A stretch of DNA of 64,000 nucleotides from Elusimicrobiota bacterium (GCA_016715645.1 JADJZR010000007.1:141994-205993); one strand, 5' to 3'. Positions 34,615-43,422 are shown, counted from the first letter of the stretch. Numbers and translations are program-made. Notes: generated by a model not told the origin, from the sequence alone.

Positions 34615-37023
34615 TCAACGTTGAATAGCGAGTTTGAGAGTTTGGGTTCCCTCGGACGAGGAAGAAACAGCGAAATAGACACCGCTGGCCACGCGTTCTC
34701 CGTCATCGTTTGTGCCGTCCCAGGACACGGTCCCTGAATCGGTCGCGGTCATTTGACGAACCCGTTGGCCTGCGACGGTGAACAGGGTGACCGCGGCGTT
34801 GGGCGGAAAATCCACAAATGTCATGACCGGCGCGTTGAGTCCCGGCCGAAACGGGTTGGGATACGCCCGGCCTTGAACAGAGGGCCGCGCGACGTTATTG
34901 GATGAAAATGCGCCGAACTGGGCGAAATGACCTCGAGCTTGGTTTCCAATGCCGGTAAATCGCCCCCCGACCAACAACACGTTGTTCCCTGCCGATAACG
35001 CATAGACGTTGTCGTTGGCCTGGGGGTTCCAGTCGATGGCGGCGCCGGTGATGGTATCGAGGGCGGCCAAATAGGGACGCGCGGAACCTCCGATCACATC
35101 AAAAAGGCCTCCCGCATAAACCGCGTCGCCGTCCACCGCCAGGGCCCGAACATGGTGGTCGGCGTTGGGGTTCCAGGACGGCACGACTTGGCCGGACAGG
35201 TTGAGCGCGGCCAAGCGGTTTCTGTCTTCTCCGCCGATCACGGTAAATTCGCCGCCCACGTACACCCGGTCGCTGGATTGCGCCAGTGCATGAACAGCCC
35301 CGTTGGCCCCAGTGGCCCAGCCCGATATTAAATGGCCCGACGTGTCCAAGGCGGCCACTCGATCGATGAATTGACCATCGACGGTTGTGAAATCCCCTCC
35401 CACAAAAATTCGGTCGGATCCCGCGGCGATGGCGCGAACGGGTCCGTTGGGTTCCGGAGCCCACGACGCCAATGCGGCGGCGGACCCGTTTAAAGCCGCA
35501 AGATTTGATCGGTTTTGTCCACCGATGGCGCTGAAATCGCCGCCCGCATAAACCGTGGTCGCCGTGACTGCAAGGGCTCGAACAAGCCCATTGGCGTTGG
35601 GGTTCCAAGAAGTGGCCGAACCGGCAGAACTGAGGGCCGCGATCCGGTTGCGGGGTGATCCACCCACATGCGTGAACGCGCCCCCAACGTAGATCGCCGA
35701 ACCCAACACGGCCAAGGTGAAAATGGGGTTATCGGCATTGGGATTCCAGGATGTCACATTTCCCGACTGATCCAACGCGGCCAGGTACCGCCGGGTTTCG
35801 CCCCCCACCGTGGTCAGTTCGCCTCCGACAAAAACGGTTTGCGCATCCGCCGCAAGGGCTCGCACAGTCCCATTGGCCTGGGGCGCCCAGGTCGACAGCG
35901 TTTCCCCGATTCCATTAAATCCCGCCACACGCGACACCGGGTTTCCGTTGACCACGGTGAAATCGCCGCCGGCGTAGACAGCGGAGGTGGTTGCCGTTAA
36001 AGCGTAAACGGACCCGTTGACCACCGGACGCCAAGCGGTTACGTGAGCTGAATTGTTTAGCGCGGCCACATAAGATATGGACTCACCGCCGATCTGGGTA
36101 AAGGTTCCCCCCGCGTAGACAGCGGCACTTCCGACCGCCACGGCAAACACCGGTTGGTTGGGGGCGGGGACCCAACTTGGGTTGGGGTTCCCATTGTTAT
36201 CCAACGCGGCCAAGCGCGAAATCGACTGGCCTCCTATGTTTGTAAAAGCCCCCCCCGCGTAGATTGTTTGGGTGGTGGCAGCCAGGGCATAGACTGTATC
36301 GTTGGGCTGGGGGTCCCACGCGGGAACAACAACGCCGGCCACGTCCAAGGCGGCCAAGCGGGACCGATTTTGACCGCCAATAAGCGAAAATTCTCCTCCG
36401 ACATACAACGTGGATCCGGCATAACTTAAAGAAAACACGGTGTTGTCAACGTCGGGTGCCCACCCCGGCACAGCCAACCCGTCCGGCCCCACCGATGCGA
36501 TGCGGGAACGGGAGGCCCCTCCGATTTCAGAAAAATCGCCCCCCACGTAAACGCTGGTTCCGTTAACAGCGAGGGCGTAAACAATGCCGTTGGGATTCGG
36601 CGCCCAGGCGGTGTTCACGGATCCATTGGCCATCAGGTGAACCAGATTTTCGCGAGCGACGCCGCCCACGCCGGAAAAATCGCCCCCCACATACCATCCC
36701 CCCGCCCCATCGGACGCGACAGCATACACGACGCCCGCCACTTTGGAAAATGACGCCGGAGCAACTCCCGTGGCCACGGGCAGGGGCACACCCCCGCCGT
36801 GGTTGGGTCCGACAACGGTAAACGATCCGCCCATGTAGGTTACGGATCCGGCCCGAGCGATGGCGTTGACATCGCCGTTGGTGACCCACAGATCTTCCGG
36901 ATCAACGGGCACCGCCGCGTAACCGGACACGGGACCCAGAAACACCAAAGTCGTCCAGGAAACAAAAGTAAAAACCTTATTAAAGAAAGAGGAGCGTTGT
37001 TTCACATCTCCAGTGTAACCCAT
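34615..37023 (-). CDS. Secreted 14-repeat beta-propeller protein with FlgD-like tail
   Basis: The 802-residue exported protein begins with a hydrophobic signal (FFNKVFTFVSWTTLVFLGPVSGYAA). About 14 repeats of roughly 48 residues follow, each centred on [VI]Y[VA]GG[DE]F..IGG and ending in A-L-D/N, as in delta-60 or similar propeller repeats; 14 would make two seven-bladed propellers. The C-terminal 90 residues (YPNPFRPG...VTLFTVAGQRVRQM...WDGTNDDGERVASGVYFAV) are a FlgD/T9SS-type Ig-like domain common in surface proteins. The ATG at 37023 has no ribosome site, and a promoter-like sequence lies across it; a GTG at 37005 would give a cleaner signal peptide. The function is unknown; surface binding is likely. 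Confidence 0.8.
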   Translation of the reverse strand: MGYTGDVKQRSSFFNKVFTFVSWTTLVFLGPVSGYAAVPVDPEDLWVTNGDVNAIARAGSVTYMGGSFTVVGPNHGGGVPLPVATGVAPASFSKVAGVVYAVASDGAGGWYVGGDFSGVGGVARENLVHLMANGSVNTAWAPNPNGIVYALAVNGTSVYVGGDFSEIGGASRSRIASVGPDGLAVPGWAPDVDNTVFSLSYAGSTLYVGGEFSLIGGQNRSRLAALDVAGVVVPAWDPQPNDTVYALAATTQTIYAGGAFTNIGGQSISRLAALDNNGNPNPSWVPAPNQPVFAVAVGSAAVYAGGTFTQIGGESISYVAALNNSAHVTAWRPVVNGSVYALTATTSAVYAGGDFTVVNGNPVSRVAGFNGIGETLSTWAPQANGTVRALAADAQTVFVGGELTTVGGETRRYLAALDQSGNVTSWNPNADNPIFTLAVLGSAIYVGGAFTHVGGSPRNRIAALSSAGSATSWNPNANGLVRALAVTATTVYAGGDFSAIGGQNRSNLAALNGSAAALASWAPEPNGPVRAIAAGSDRIFVGGDFTTVDGQFIDRVAALDTSGHLISGWATGANGAVHALAQSSDRVYVGGEFTVIGGEDRNRLAALNLSGQVVPSWNPNADHHVRALAVDGDAVYAGGLFDVIGGSARPYLAALDTITGAAIDWNPQANDNVYALSAGNNVLLVGGRFTGIGNQARGHFAQFGAFSSNNVARPSVQGRAYPNPFRPGLNAPVMTFVDFPPNAAVTLFTVAGQRVRQMTATDSGTVSWDGTNDDGERVASGVYFAVSSSSEGTQTLKLAIQR

Positions 37024-37039
37024 GAACGAAAAAAGTCAA
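37012..37039 (-). promoter_or_regulatory. Promoter for the beta-propeller gene
   Basis: On the minus strand TTGACT (37034-37039) and TACACT (37012-37017) are separated by 16 bp. Transcription would start near 37005, that is, inside the annotated frame and right at a GTG codon. Confidence 0.45.
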
Positions 37040-37180
37040 GTCAAATTGTGTTTGGGCATTGAGATTAACCAACACGTCGGATTTGATTCAAGTTCTTCCA
37101 TAAAGTTCCGATAAAGCCCTGTCTAAAAAACTTAAGTAATTATCTAAAGACCGTCCCCCATAATGAACTAAAAGAAAAAT

Positions 37181-37235
37181 CGGAGGGAGAGGGATTCGAA
37201 CCCCCGGGAAGCTTGCGCCCCCACCGGTTTTCAAG
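37181..37235 (-). pseudogene. 3' half of a split tRNA-Ser(UGA)
   Basis: Read on the minus strand, this piece starts in the anticodon loop (CTTGAAA) and continues with the 3' anticodon stem ACCGG, an 18-nt variable arm, the T arm (GGGGGTTCGAATCCCTC) and the acceptor strand TCCCTCC plus discriminator G, without encoded CCA. No 5' half lies next to it. The acceptor strand pairs perfectly with GGAGGGA at 51029-51035, 13.8 kb away, and not with the complete tRNA at 49702-49791 (one wobble). It is therefore the displaced 3' end of the gene cut by the element. Confidence 0.85.
37229..37235. other. Attachment-site core, integrase side
   Basis: The 7-bp core CTTGAAA (minus strand) is shared by both ends. 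On the element side it is preceded by GCGGTTGT, and on the chromosome side it is followed by ACCGGTG of the tRNA. Confidence 0.75.
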
Positions 37236-37290
37236 ACAACCGCTTTCCAAGTAAGCCTTCCAGTGGATTCGACGTGATATTCAAGCCGAA

Positions 37291-38424
37291 TCAAGCGACT
37301 TGGACCGCCTCCGCGAAACTTGAGTTTACAACTTTTCTTACAACCATTAGCTCGTTCCCCGAATTTTTGCTCCCCAAATCCACCGATGACGTGATGATCC
37401 CGTCAATGTGCCGAATCTCATCAGAAAGGACCCGCTTGTCCAGGTGGCCGTAATGCGACTCCGTGGTGGTCACGGTCGAGTGACCAAGCATTTTGGACAC
37501 TTTATAAATCGGCACTCCGTTGCTGAGCATGTGGGCGGTGAAACTGTGACGGAGGCAATGGAAAGTAAAATTCGGCACCCGGGCCTCCTGGCAGGCCTCC
37601 TTGAACCATCGGGATACCATTTGGCTCTGCACTTGGTCTAATACGCGCCGTTCGGGCTCGTCCTGGTGGTCCCGGGCGCGTTCCATGAGCAACTTTCGGG
37701 CCATCTCAGAGAGTGGCACGTATCGACTTCGTTTGGTTTTGGAGTGAGCAACGAATACCATCGGTTCTGGGTAGAAAATAACGTCTTTCATCCGAATGGC
37801 ACAAATTTCCGACACCCGCATTCCCGTGTTGAGCCCAATCACATAAAACGGCCAAAGCCGCTCGCTCTTCGCCACGATGGGCGTCAAGCGCTTCTCCTCT
37901 TCTGGTAAAAGAAACCTGACCCGCGCCTTCTCAACCGTCGCCATTTCGACGCCCCAAGCGGGGTTCTCACCAAAGTAGAGGCGCTTTTTCTTCATCCAGT
38001 TGATGATGGCCTTCAAGCAGGCGTGATAACGATTTACGGTATGAGGCGACACCTGTGGTCTCGATAGGCCTTTGGCGTTCTTGAAGACCCACCGACGGAA
38101 GCTCTCCACGTCTCGCGGCGTTATGTCCCTAATGCGACGGTTGCCAAAATATTTTTTAATCGCTGCAATGTGCGCCCTATCCCCCTTGGCGTGTGATTTT
38201 AATGGGAGGGTGTATTCCTCGAAGTAGGTATCGCAGGCGTCCCCCAGGCGAAGGCTATCATTGAATTCCTGCCCACCCGAACTCCTCCGAACAGCCTCGG
38301 CCTTTTTTAGCGCTTCCGCCGCCAACGCCTCCGCTCTGGATGAAAATCCCTGCTCTCGATAAGGCTTTTTCCCACAATTGAATCGGTAATACCAGCTTCC
38401 CTCTTCCAACATTTTGACCGACAT
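37291..38424 (-). CDS. Tyrosine recombinase (integrase)
   Basis: The 377-residue integrase has an N-terminal arm-type DNA-binding region (WYYRFNCGKKPYREQGF), a SAM-like core-binding domain (residues 70-165) and a catalytic domain. The catalytic domain has arginine I in IGLNTGMRVSEICAIR, the box II HCLRHSFTAHML (H-x2-R), and GHSTVTTTESHYGHL with the conserved histidine and the nucleophile tyrosine. It starts at an ATG after AGGAGGG. The stop lies 55 bp from the tRNA half, the usual place for an integrase next to its attachment site. It should recombine the tRNA anticodon region with the element's own site. Confidence 0.93.
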   Translation of the reverse strand: MSVKMLEEGSWYYRFNCGKKPYREQGFSSRAEALAAEALKKAEAVRRSSGGQEFNDSLRLGDACDTYFEEYTLPLKSHAKGDRAHIAAIKKYFGNRRIRDITPRDVESFRRWVFKNAKGLSRPQVSPHTVNRYHACLKAIINWMKKKRLYFGENPAWGVEMATVEKARVRFLLPEEEKRLTPIVAKSERLWPFYVIGLNTGMRVSEICAIRMKDVIFYPEPMVFVAHSKTKRSRYVPLSEMARKLLMERARDHQDEPERRVLDQVQSQMVSRWFKEACQEARVPNFTFHCLRHSFTAHMLSNGVPIYKVSKMLGHSTVTTTESHYGHLDKRVLSDEIRHIDGIITSSVDLGSKNSGNELMVVRKVVNSSFAEAVQVA

Positions 38425-38494
38425 GACGTTGCCCTCCTGGATCCAATGTTCAAGGTTGAATTATGTCGTGTTTGCTTGAACTCGAACACGGGGG

Positions 38495-38692
38495 TCACTT
38501 GGGACCCCCGGAAGCCCCATTTTGGGCATTAAGCCACTCCTCAATGTCGTGTTGTCGAAAGCGAACTGACCGACCGATTCGGATGTAAGGAATGCGGTTG
38601 TAACAAACTCTTTTCCGAATCGTTGATACTTTGACATGAAGCCACATGGCCAATTCCTGGACGTTAAGGAAAGGAGCTGTTATTTTGCCCAT
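38495..38692 (-). CDS. Excisionase-like helix-turn-helix protein
   Basis: The 65-residue protein has a single MerR/AlpA-type winged helix: FLNVQELAMWLHVKVSTIRKRVCYNRIPYIRIGRSVRFRQHDIEEWLN. This is the standard pattern of excisionase-family or AlpA-like proteins that steer integrases. It lies 71 bp upstream of the integrase gene on the same strand, and its ATG overlaps the ATPase stop by 13 bp. Confidence 0.8.
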   Translation of the reverse strand: MGKITAPFLNVQELAMWLHVKVSTIRKRVCYNRIPYIRIGRSVRFRQHDIEEWLNAQNGASGGPK

Positions 38693-39960
38693 TTGTCAGC
38701 CTCTTTCCACATTCGCTCCAATCGTTTCCTTTCATTGGTCGCCCGTATTTTAGTGTCCATACCGTCCGCAGCGTCATCAGCAGGCGTGGACACTGTGGAC
38801 ACTAATGACGCTTCTGGTTCCTCATACCATAGGGTAATCTTCCGGACGCCTCTATTTCTTTTGAACTCAAGCGTCAAACCAGCTCTCCGCAAATGAGGCT
38901 CAATTCGACGTATCACGTTCGAAATTTTTTGCCCAGTGTCCGGCCATCCCTTGGGGAAATAATTTCGATGCCCCTCATACTGCAACAACTGCTTCAAAAG
39001 GTCCGTTACGGTCCCCGTCCAAGTAACTTTCTTCTTCATGAAATTCATCAACGGGAGGCCTATCGGGGTTGACTCCAATGCTGTGTTGTTGGCATCGTCA
39101 GCGTGCGCCTCATAGACCCTCAGAAACTCCCCTTGTCTCCAGCCGAAAGCAGATTCAGCCGCAGTGGCCAGTCTCGTAAAATCGGCCATTCGAGGAAGGG
39201 ACACCAAGTTGACTTTAGGGAGGTTTCGGAGAGCATCGCTAAGGACAGTCAAGAGCGCTCCCAGAATTCTCGGACGGACCTGTTCAAACTCTTCCCAGAA
39301 GGGGCCCTCAGTCTTCCTTTTTCTCTTTGGTATCGATGGCAATTCCAGCACGAGAGCTCGATCCAATAAATCACCCCTTGTAGCAAACTCTTCTATTCCG
39401 TTGAGACAGATGGGACGTTGAACGTCGAAAAGTTTTTCATCGTCATCCGAATGAAGTTGGCGTGTTGAGAACCCTCCTCCAGTTGAAATGCGGCAAAGAG
39501 CGTCGGACAACCAACCACTCAAGGAGCTGATGTTATCGAAACAAAGCATCCATCCATTGGTTGCGGCAATCATCAGGTCTCTTTCTTCTCGCGCCCAAGC
39601 ACGAAGGGGGCAGGCATTTGGATCAATTAACGACCGAATCACTCGCACCACAGTGCTTTTTGCGCTTCCCTGTTCTCCACATAATATGAGAATGGGATAT
39701 GGCCCTTTTGGATAGAGCGCGGCCAAAAGCCATGCCCATAACAACACTTCACTGTCTCCATCTAAATTGATGAATTTCCTAAGATCCAACATTGATCCAC
39801 CAGCTACAGGGATCGGAAGAGGACGCATTCCCCTTGGGCGTCGGAATTTAACCGGCGAATTGTCGATTATTTTCCATCCCTTCGGCGTCACCTCAATGAC
39901 TCTCCAAGCATCATCTCCAATGTCGATATAAATGTTTCCCTCATGCCTGGCTAATCGCAT
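38680..39960 (-). CDS. Helicase-type ATPase of a primase-helicase (C-terminal part, split)
   Basis: This frame holds a replication-type ATPase: NIYIDIGDDAWRVIEVTPKGWKI, Walker A LILCGEQGSAKSTVVRVIRSL, Walker B-like WMLCFDNISSLSGWLS and RPICLNGIEEFATRGDLLDRALVLELP. It matches the second half of large primase-polymerase/helicase proteins of phages and islands. Conserved sequence appears to begin upstream of its first usable ATG (39960), in the region where the primase frame ends, so the two were probably one gene joined across GCTCTTTTGGGGA near 39985. An ATG at 40017 is an alternative start. The protein would unwind the element's replication origin. Confidence 0.72.
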   Translation of the reverse strand: MRLARHEGNIYIDIGDDAWRVIEVTPKGWKIIDNSPVKFRRPRGMRPLPIPVAGGSMLDLRKFINLDGDSEVLLWAWLLAALYPKGPYPILILCGEQGSAKSTVVRVIRSLIDPNACPLRAWAREERDLMIAATNGWMLCFDNISSLSGWLSDALCRISTGGGFSTRQLHSDDDEKLFDVQRPICLNGIEEFATRGDLLDRALVLELPSIPKRKRKTEGPFWEEFEQVRPRILGALLTVLSDALRNLPKVNLVSLPRMADFTRLATAAESAFGWRQGEFLRVYEAHADDANNTALESTPIGLPLMNFMKKKVTWTGTVTDLLKQLLQYEGHRNYFPKGWPDTGQKISNVIRRIEPHLRRAGLTLEFKRNRGVRKITLWYEEPEASLVSTVSTPADDAADGMDTKIRATNERKRLERMWKEADKWAK

Positions 39961-39973
39961 CCACACACAGCAA

Positions 39974-41002
39974 TCAGATCCCCAAAAGAGCTCGCGCCTC
40001 AAGAGTCTCCACGACATCTTGAAGATTTGCAGTTCCCAATGCACGGCCTTCGGCCTCAAAATAACGATGTTGAAGCCACCGTTTAAACATGCTCCCCCGA
40101 ATAAACCAAGTCTCTTCGTGGTTATTCACGGATACGGTTGCGTATCCTTGGTCCCCATGATTGAACAGTTTAATTCCTGAAACCAATTGAAGGACCTTGG
40201 TGGACTCACTGGTTCTTGTCGGTTCAGGATCGTAGCGGGATGCACTTTCAGCAATTTTTTTAACTTCAGATTCATCTAAACATGGCCGACATTTTTCACG
40301 ATTTTCTTGGAGCAGTGCGGCAAAGATGGATTCCTCACTGAGCTTTTGTTTGCGCAAACTACCCGCGATACTCATCAAGTGACTATTCCTACGTCCCTCT
40401 TCTATTATCTCTCCCCTCAATGGATGGCTTACCCTATTGACTGATGGATGACGCAACGCATCCAATAACCATTTTGGAGCCGGAGCCGCATTTAATTCGT
40501 TAGGTCCTCGACCGGGGGACCACTTGTATTGTGAACCGGATGCGTGTTGAGAAGGAGGAGCAACAATGTATCCGCCATCCCCTCTGACGTCCAAATCCTC
40601 GGCGATTTTCTTTACCTGATTCGTAACAGGAAAACCGGGATACTGAAAGATGAAATGCGCCCCCTTATGGGTTTTTGATTGAATTGTTTTCGGCCAACCC
40701 ATCTTTTCTAAATAATCCCATCCCTTCCGCCCGTCAACATCCAACGCAAAAAATCCAGACATTGCCCCGGAAGCTATTCCTATATTTGCACTTGGCCACT
40801 TTCTCCACCACGATTTGATAATGTTCTGATCGACCGTCGCATCTTTTACGCCATGAGACGTCCATGGATGTTTCGCAGGGCTGCTACAATTTTTATTATT
40901 ACAATCACAATTGCCGTCAACGTCAGGGGAATGTAACGGCAGAACTGCCCATCCTCGACGGGCGTAATGAAGTGCTATGTCTATTAGTTTTGAAGTTTTC
41001 AT
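39974..41002 (-). CDS. Bifunctional primase-polymerase domain protein (N-terminal part, split)
   Basis: The frame encodes 342 residues. The N-terminal archaeo-eukaryotic primase domain of the prim-pol type covers residues 1-170: HYARRGWAVLPLHSP, KHPWTSHGVKDATVD, IGIASGAMSGFFALDVDGRKG with the catalytic D-x-D, and GAHFIFQYPG. A C-terminal helical domain follows (residues 205-255, GRRNSHLMSIAGSLRKQ), then a region ending VETLEARALLGI at a stop. The end matches the middle of longer primase-helicase proteins, so the stop is probably due to a frameshift. With the downstream ATPase it would start replication of the element. Confidence 0.78.
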   Translation of the reverse strand: MKTSKLIDIALHYARRGWAVLPLHSPDVDGNCDCNNKNCSSPAKHPWTSHGVKDATVDQNIIKSWWRKWPSANIGIASGAMSGFFALDVDGRKGWDYLEKMGWPKTIQSKTHKGAHFIFQYPGFPVTNQVKKIAEDLDVRGDGGYIVAPPSQHASGSQYKWSPGRGPNELNAAPAPKWLLDALRHPSVNRVSHPLRGEIIEEGRRNSHLMSIAGSLRKQKLSEESIFAALLQENREKCRPCLDESEVKKIAESASRYDPEPTRTSESTKVLQLVSGIKLFNHGDQGYATVSVNNHEETWFIRGSMFKRWLQHRYFEAEGRALGTANLQDVVETLEARALLGI

Positions 41003-41124
41003 GGAATCTCCTCTTGGGGCGTTATTTTTCCAGCCGCTTGAAGAGTATCATCGCGCATTTCTGATCAAAGAAATAGAAACTAACCTACCTCTAAATGAGG
41101 GGGGTTAGATGTCGAGGGAAACCT

Positions 41125-42051
41125 GTGACTAAAGAAAATGAATTATCGGTAGAATTTGATGCCGAGATAAAAATTGTTCGCCGTAAATTTATTGCGTTGG
41201 GTGGTAGGGAATATTTCCTGGATAATATTGAAGAAGGGATGGGCTTTTGGAACGAACCTATCATGGGGCGATTGATATCGGAGAAGGATATAGCAAAAGC
41301 CTTAAAGGCCAGAGATGTCCTCTCAAACTTTGTTGGTAAAGTAAATAGATTGGATATCCACCCCGATATTTTCATTGGCGTTCAGAATAGCCTGATGTCG
41401 CTGAAGATTATCCTTGAAAACAAGAGGGAACAGGAACGCTTTTTTTTTATAAGGGACAAATACCTCGGAAAAACGAAGTTGGGTGGCAAACCAATTATAT
41501 TGACCCCGTTTTACTTTGGGGTTCCCGCCCTTGCTCTCCATTTTTTATTCCTTACCGGAAAACCAAATTGGGGATGGATCTTACGTTGGGCGGAAGCCTA
41601 TCGTGGTAAGAATTTTAATGGCCGTGGCGGATGGGAATTGCTCCAATGGTGGAATGGTCGCCGTCCAAAAAATGGGTTTGAATTTGAAGCTTGCCCTCAT
41701 CCAATTAAGGAATGTTTTTATGATGCCGTTAAAATCTCCCTTATTGAGGCCCATTTGCATAACTGGCTAAATCATGCTTCCTGGAATTCAATTTATTTTC
41801 AGGCCAAACGACTGAAAATTTGGCCACAGACAAAACGTGAGATTGTTAAAGTTAAAAAAGCATGGGTTACAACAAAAAATCGTTTAGAAAATTCCAGCTT
41901 ATGCAAAAAAGGTGGGCATAAAAATCCCTTTGTCCTAGCAGATAAGTTTTTCCCCGGAATCGGAGGTTTCAGACATCAAAGCGAAATTGTGATGCGAAAA
42001 GCCTTTTCCAGACTTGACGAAATATTAAACCGCAAAGGGGAGTCAATGTGA
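41125..42051 (+). CDS. Unknown protein, plus strand, divergent from the primase
   Basis: I do not recognise this 308-residue protein. It is lysine-rich and aromatic, with no signal peptide. Two tryptophan-rich patches stand out: WGWILRWAEAYRGKNFNGRGGWELLQWW, and HNWLNHASWNSIYFQAKRLKIW. The GTG at 41125 has GAGGGAAAC upstream and is preferred; an ATG at 41095 in the same frame has no ribosome site. It is one of only two plus-strand genes in the element and has low G+C. The 92-bp gap before it (41003-41094) must hold divergent promoters, but I see no clear boxes. After it, 42052-42213 shows nothing clear. Confidence 0.6.
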   Translation: MTKENELSVEFDAEIKIVRRKFIALGGREYFLDNIEEGMGFWNEPIMGRLISEKDIAKALKARDVLSNFVGKVNRLDIHPDIFIGVQNSLMSLKIILENKREQERFFFIRDKYLGKTKLGGKPIILTPFYFGVPALALHFLFLTGKPNWGWILRWAEAYRGKNFNGRGGWELLQWWNGRRPKNGFEFEACPHPIKECFYDAVKISLIEAHLHNWLNHASWNSIYFQAKRLKIWPQTKREIVKVKKAWVTTKNRLENSSLCKKGGHKNPFVLADKFFPGIGGFRHQSEIVMRKAFSRLDEILNRKGESM

Positions 42052-42213
42052 TGCAATGCATTCGCCTTGGTTCACACGAACACGGCGCCGAAACTTTTGT
42101 CTTTTGCTTTTGATCTGATTTTTAAGTATAAACCACCGCTTTTGGCTACCATATTTTGAAGAAAAGGTTTCCCTTAATCAATGGCTAAATCAATGCACCC
42201 GTTCTTACGCCGA

Positions 42214-42672
42214 TCAAAGTAAATCCCAGGCTCGACAAAATTTTGTGACTTCCACCCTTCCGTCTCTAACGTCGAAAAGCTTGTTGTCCTCTTTGGCAAA
42301 ATAAAAGGAATATTTCCCCTTGTTCAATTTCTTGCTTTCGCAAAGCTTCAGGAGGACCCCACTTGGGATCACGACGAAATCCTTCTCAAATTCCGTCTTC
42401 CCGCCCCTTTCAATGGGCACGTAAGAAACGAATACAAAAACGTCCGCGTCCTTGATTTTCTCCGGACGCACCTGATGCCAAGCGAACCCTTGCGGATAGA
42501 TTCGGCTCTCCTTGACCTGAATAGATGTGGGGCGAGTGGAATTGTTTTTGACGGCCAAGAGGTCTACGCCGTCGTCCTTGATGGGAAAGAAAAGTCGGAT
42601 GTCTTTTCGGTTCTTGAGAATTTCCTGCGCCACAAAAAACTCGCCCGCATTGAGCGCGTAAAAGTTTTTCAC
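42214..42672 (-). CDS. PD-(D/E)XK nuclease-like small protein
   Basis: The 152-residue protein has a likely PD-(D/E)XK core. A first-helix glutamate is in NAGEFFVAQEILKNR, the acidic strand is in FPIKDDGVDLLAVKN, and the Q-x-K strand is in RPTSIQVKESRI. This fits the E...D...QxK pattern of small endonuclease-like or Holliday-junction-like proteins. It starts with GTG. It is divergent from the XRE regulator, with palindromes between them. Whether it cuts DNA, acts as a restriction enzyme or is an inactive relative cannot be decided from sequence. Confidence 0.55.
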   Translation of the reverse strand: MKNFYALNAGEFFVAQEILKNRKDIRLFFPIKDDGVDLLAVKNNSTRPTSIQVKESRIYPQGFAWHQVRPEKIKDADVFVFVSYVPIERGGKTEFEKDFVVIPSGVLLKLCESKKLNKGKYSFYFAKEDNKLFDVRDGRVEVTKFCRAWDLL

Positions 42673-42705
42673 AGACTTGCGCTACTTAGTTTCATGAAAA
42701 ACAAA

Positions 42706-42735
42706 ATAACCTATTTTGGGTTATCCCACAATAGG
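42706..42735. promoter_or_regulatory. Nested palindromes between divergent genes (operator candidate)
   Basis: ATAACC (42706-42711) pairs with GGTTAT (42719-42724) around 7 bases. CCTATT (42710-42715) pairs with AATAGG (42730-42735), and TGGG/CCCA flank TTAT in the centre. Overlapping inverted repeats of this kind are usual for XRE-type repressor sites. They lie between the GTG of the nuclease-like gene and the XRE gene. Confidence 0.5.
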
Positions 42736-42767
42736 ATTCTAGACTCTGCCTATCTCAAAAACTGGGG

Positions 42768-42992
42768 TTGGCATTGTCAAACATTCATACGAAGGAATAT
42801 CAGGTCTTTTTGGAGAGGCTAAAATCTGCCCGACTTGAAGCGGGTTTAACTCAAGCCGGGGTGGCAAAAATTCTCAAGAAGCCTCAATCCTACGTTTCAA
42901 AATGCGAGATGGGGGAAAGGCGCGTCGATGTAGTGGATCTTCAGAGAATGGCACGAATTTACAAGAAAGAGCTGATGACCTTTTTCCCTTAG
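42768..42992 (+). CDS. XRE-family transcription regulator
   Basis: The 74-residue protein is almost all helix-turn-helix: ERLKSARLEAGLTQAGVAKILKKPQSYVSKCEMGERRVDVVDLQRMARIY. It starts with TTG; a second TTG at 42774 has the better distance from GGGG and is equally possible. It probably represses itself and the divergent nuclease-like gene. The region 42993-43140 after it shows no feature. Confidence 0.75.
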   Translation: MALSNIHTKEYQVFLERLKSARLEAGLTQAGVAKILKKPQSYVSKCEMGERRVDVVDLQRMARIYKKELMTFFP

Positions 42993-43140
42993 CGCAATTC
43001 CAAAACTCGCATCCCGGTCGGCGTTAAAAGTTTTTTGATCTATTTTTTCAATTCGGCCTAAATGGAGACCCTTTCTCTATAGTCGTCCCTCACCGCCAAA
43101 ATTTTTCTAGTTTTAAAGATCCATCCGTTTCCAAACAAAT

Positions 43141-43422
43141 TCACACGCCATTCAATCCATTGGCTTTCCTAAAAGCAATCCCAATGGATTGAATGGCCTC
43201 ACGCAAATCGTTTTTTTCTGTTTCAGTCAGCTTGTCTTTTCTTGTTGATAGAATTTTGGATAAAGAGATTCGAGCTTCCCCCAGGAATTCCGAGGATGAA
43301 CCGATATAACTCTGTGAGGCTTGGTCCAATAGATTTACGCTTTCTTTATCGCCAGCATTCGCAAACTGTCCCGACAAGATATCAAGAAAAAGTTTCAGAT
43401 CCGCGTTGCTTTGTATTTTCAT
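43141..43422 (-). CDS. Unknown helical protein downstream of the toxin partner
   Basis: The 93-residue protein is all helical and charged, from the ATG in MKIQSNADLKLFLDILSGQFANAG to IGIAFRKANGLNGV. The ATG at 43422 is preferred because the open sequence before it looks non-coding; a start at 43515 would overlap the upstream gene. It may be a second immunity-type protein or a small regulator. I do not recognise it. Confidence 0.45.
   Translation of the reverse strand: MKIQSNADLKLFLDILSGQFANAGDKESVNLLDQASQSYIGSSSEFLGEARISLSKILSTRKDKLTETEKNDLREAIQSIGIAFRKANGLNGV

Noticed and set aside
36799..37062. Plus-strand gene opposite the beta-propeller start
   Set aside because: It is a shadow frame; no ribosome site and no recognisable protein features.
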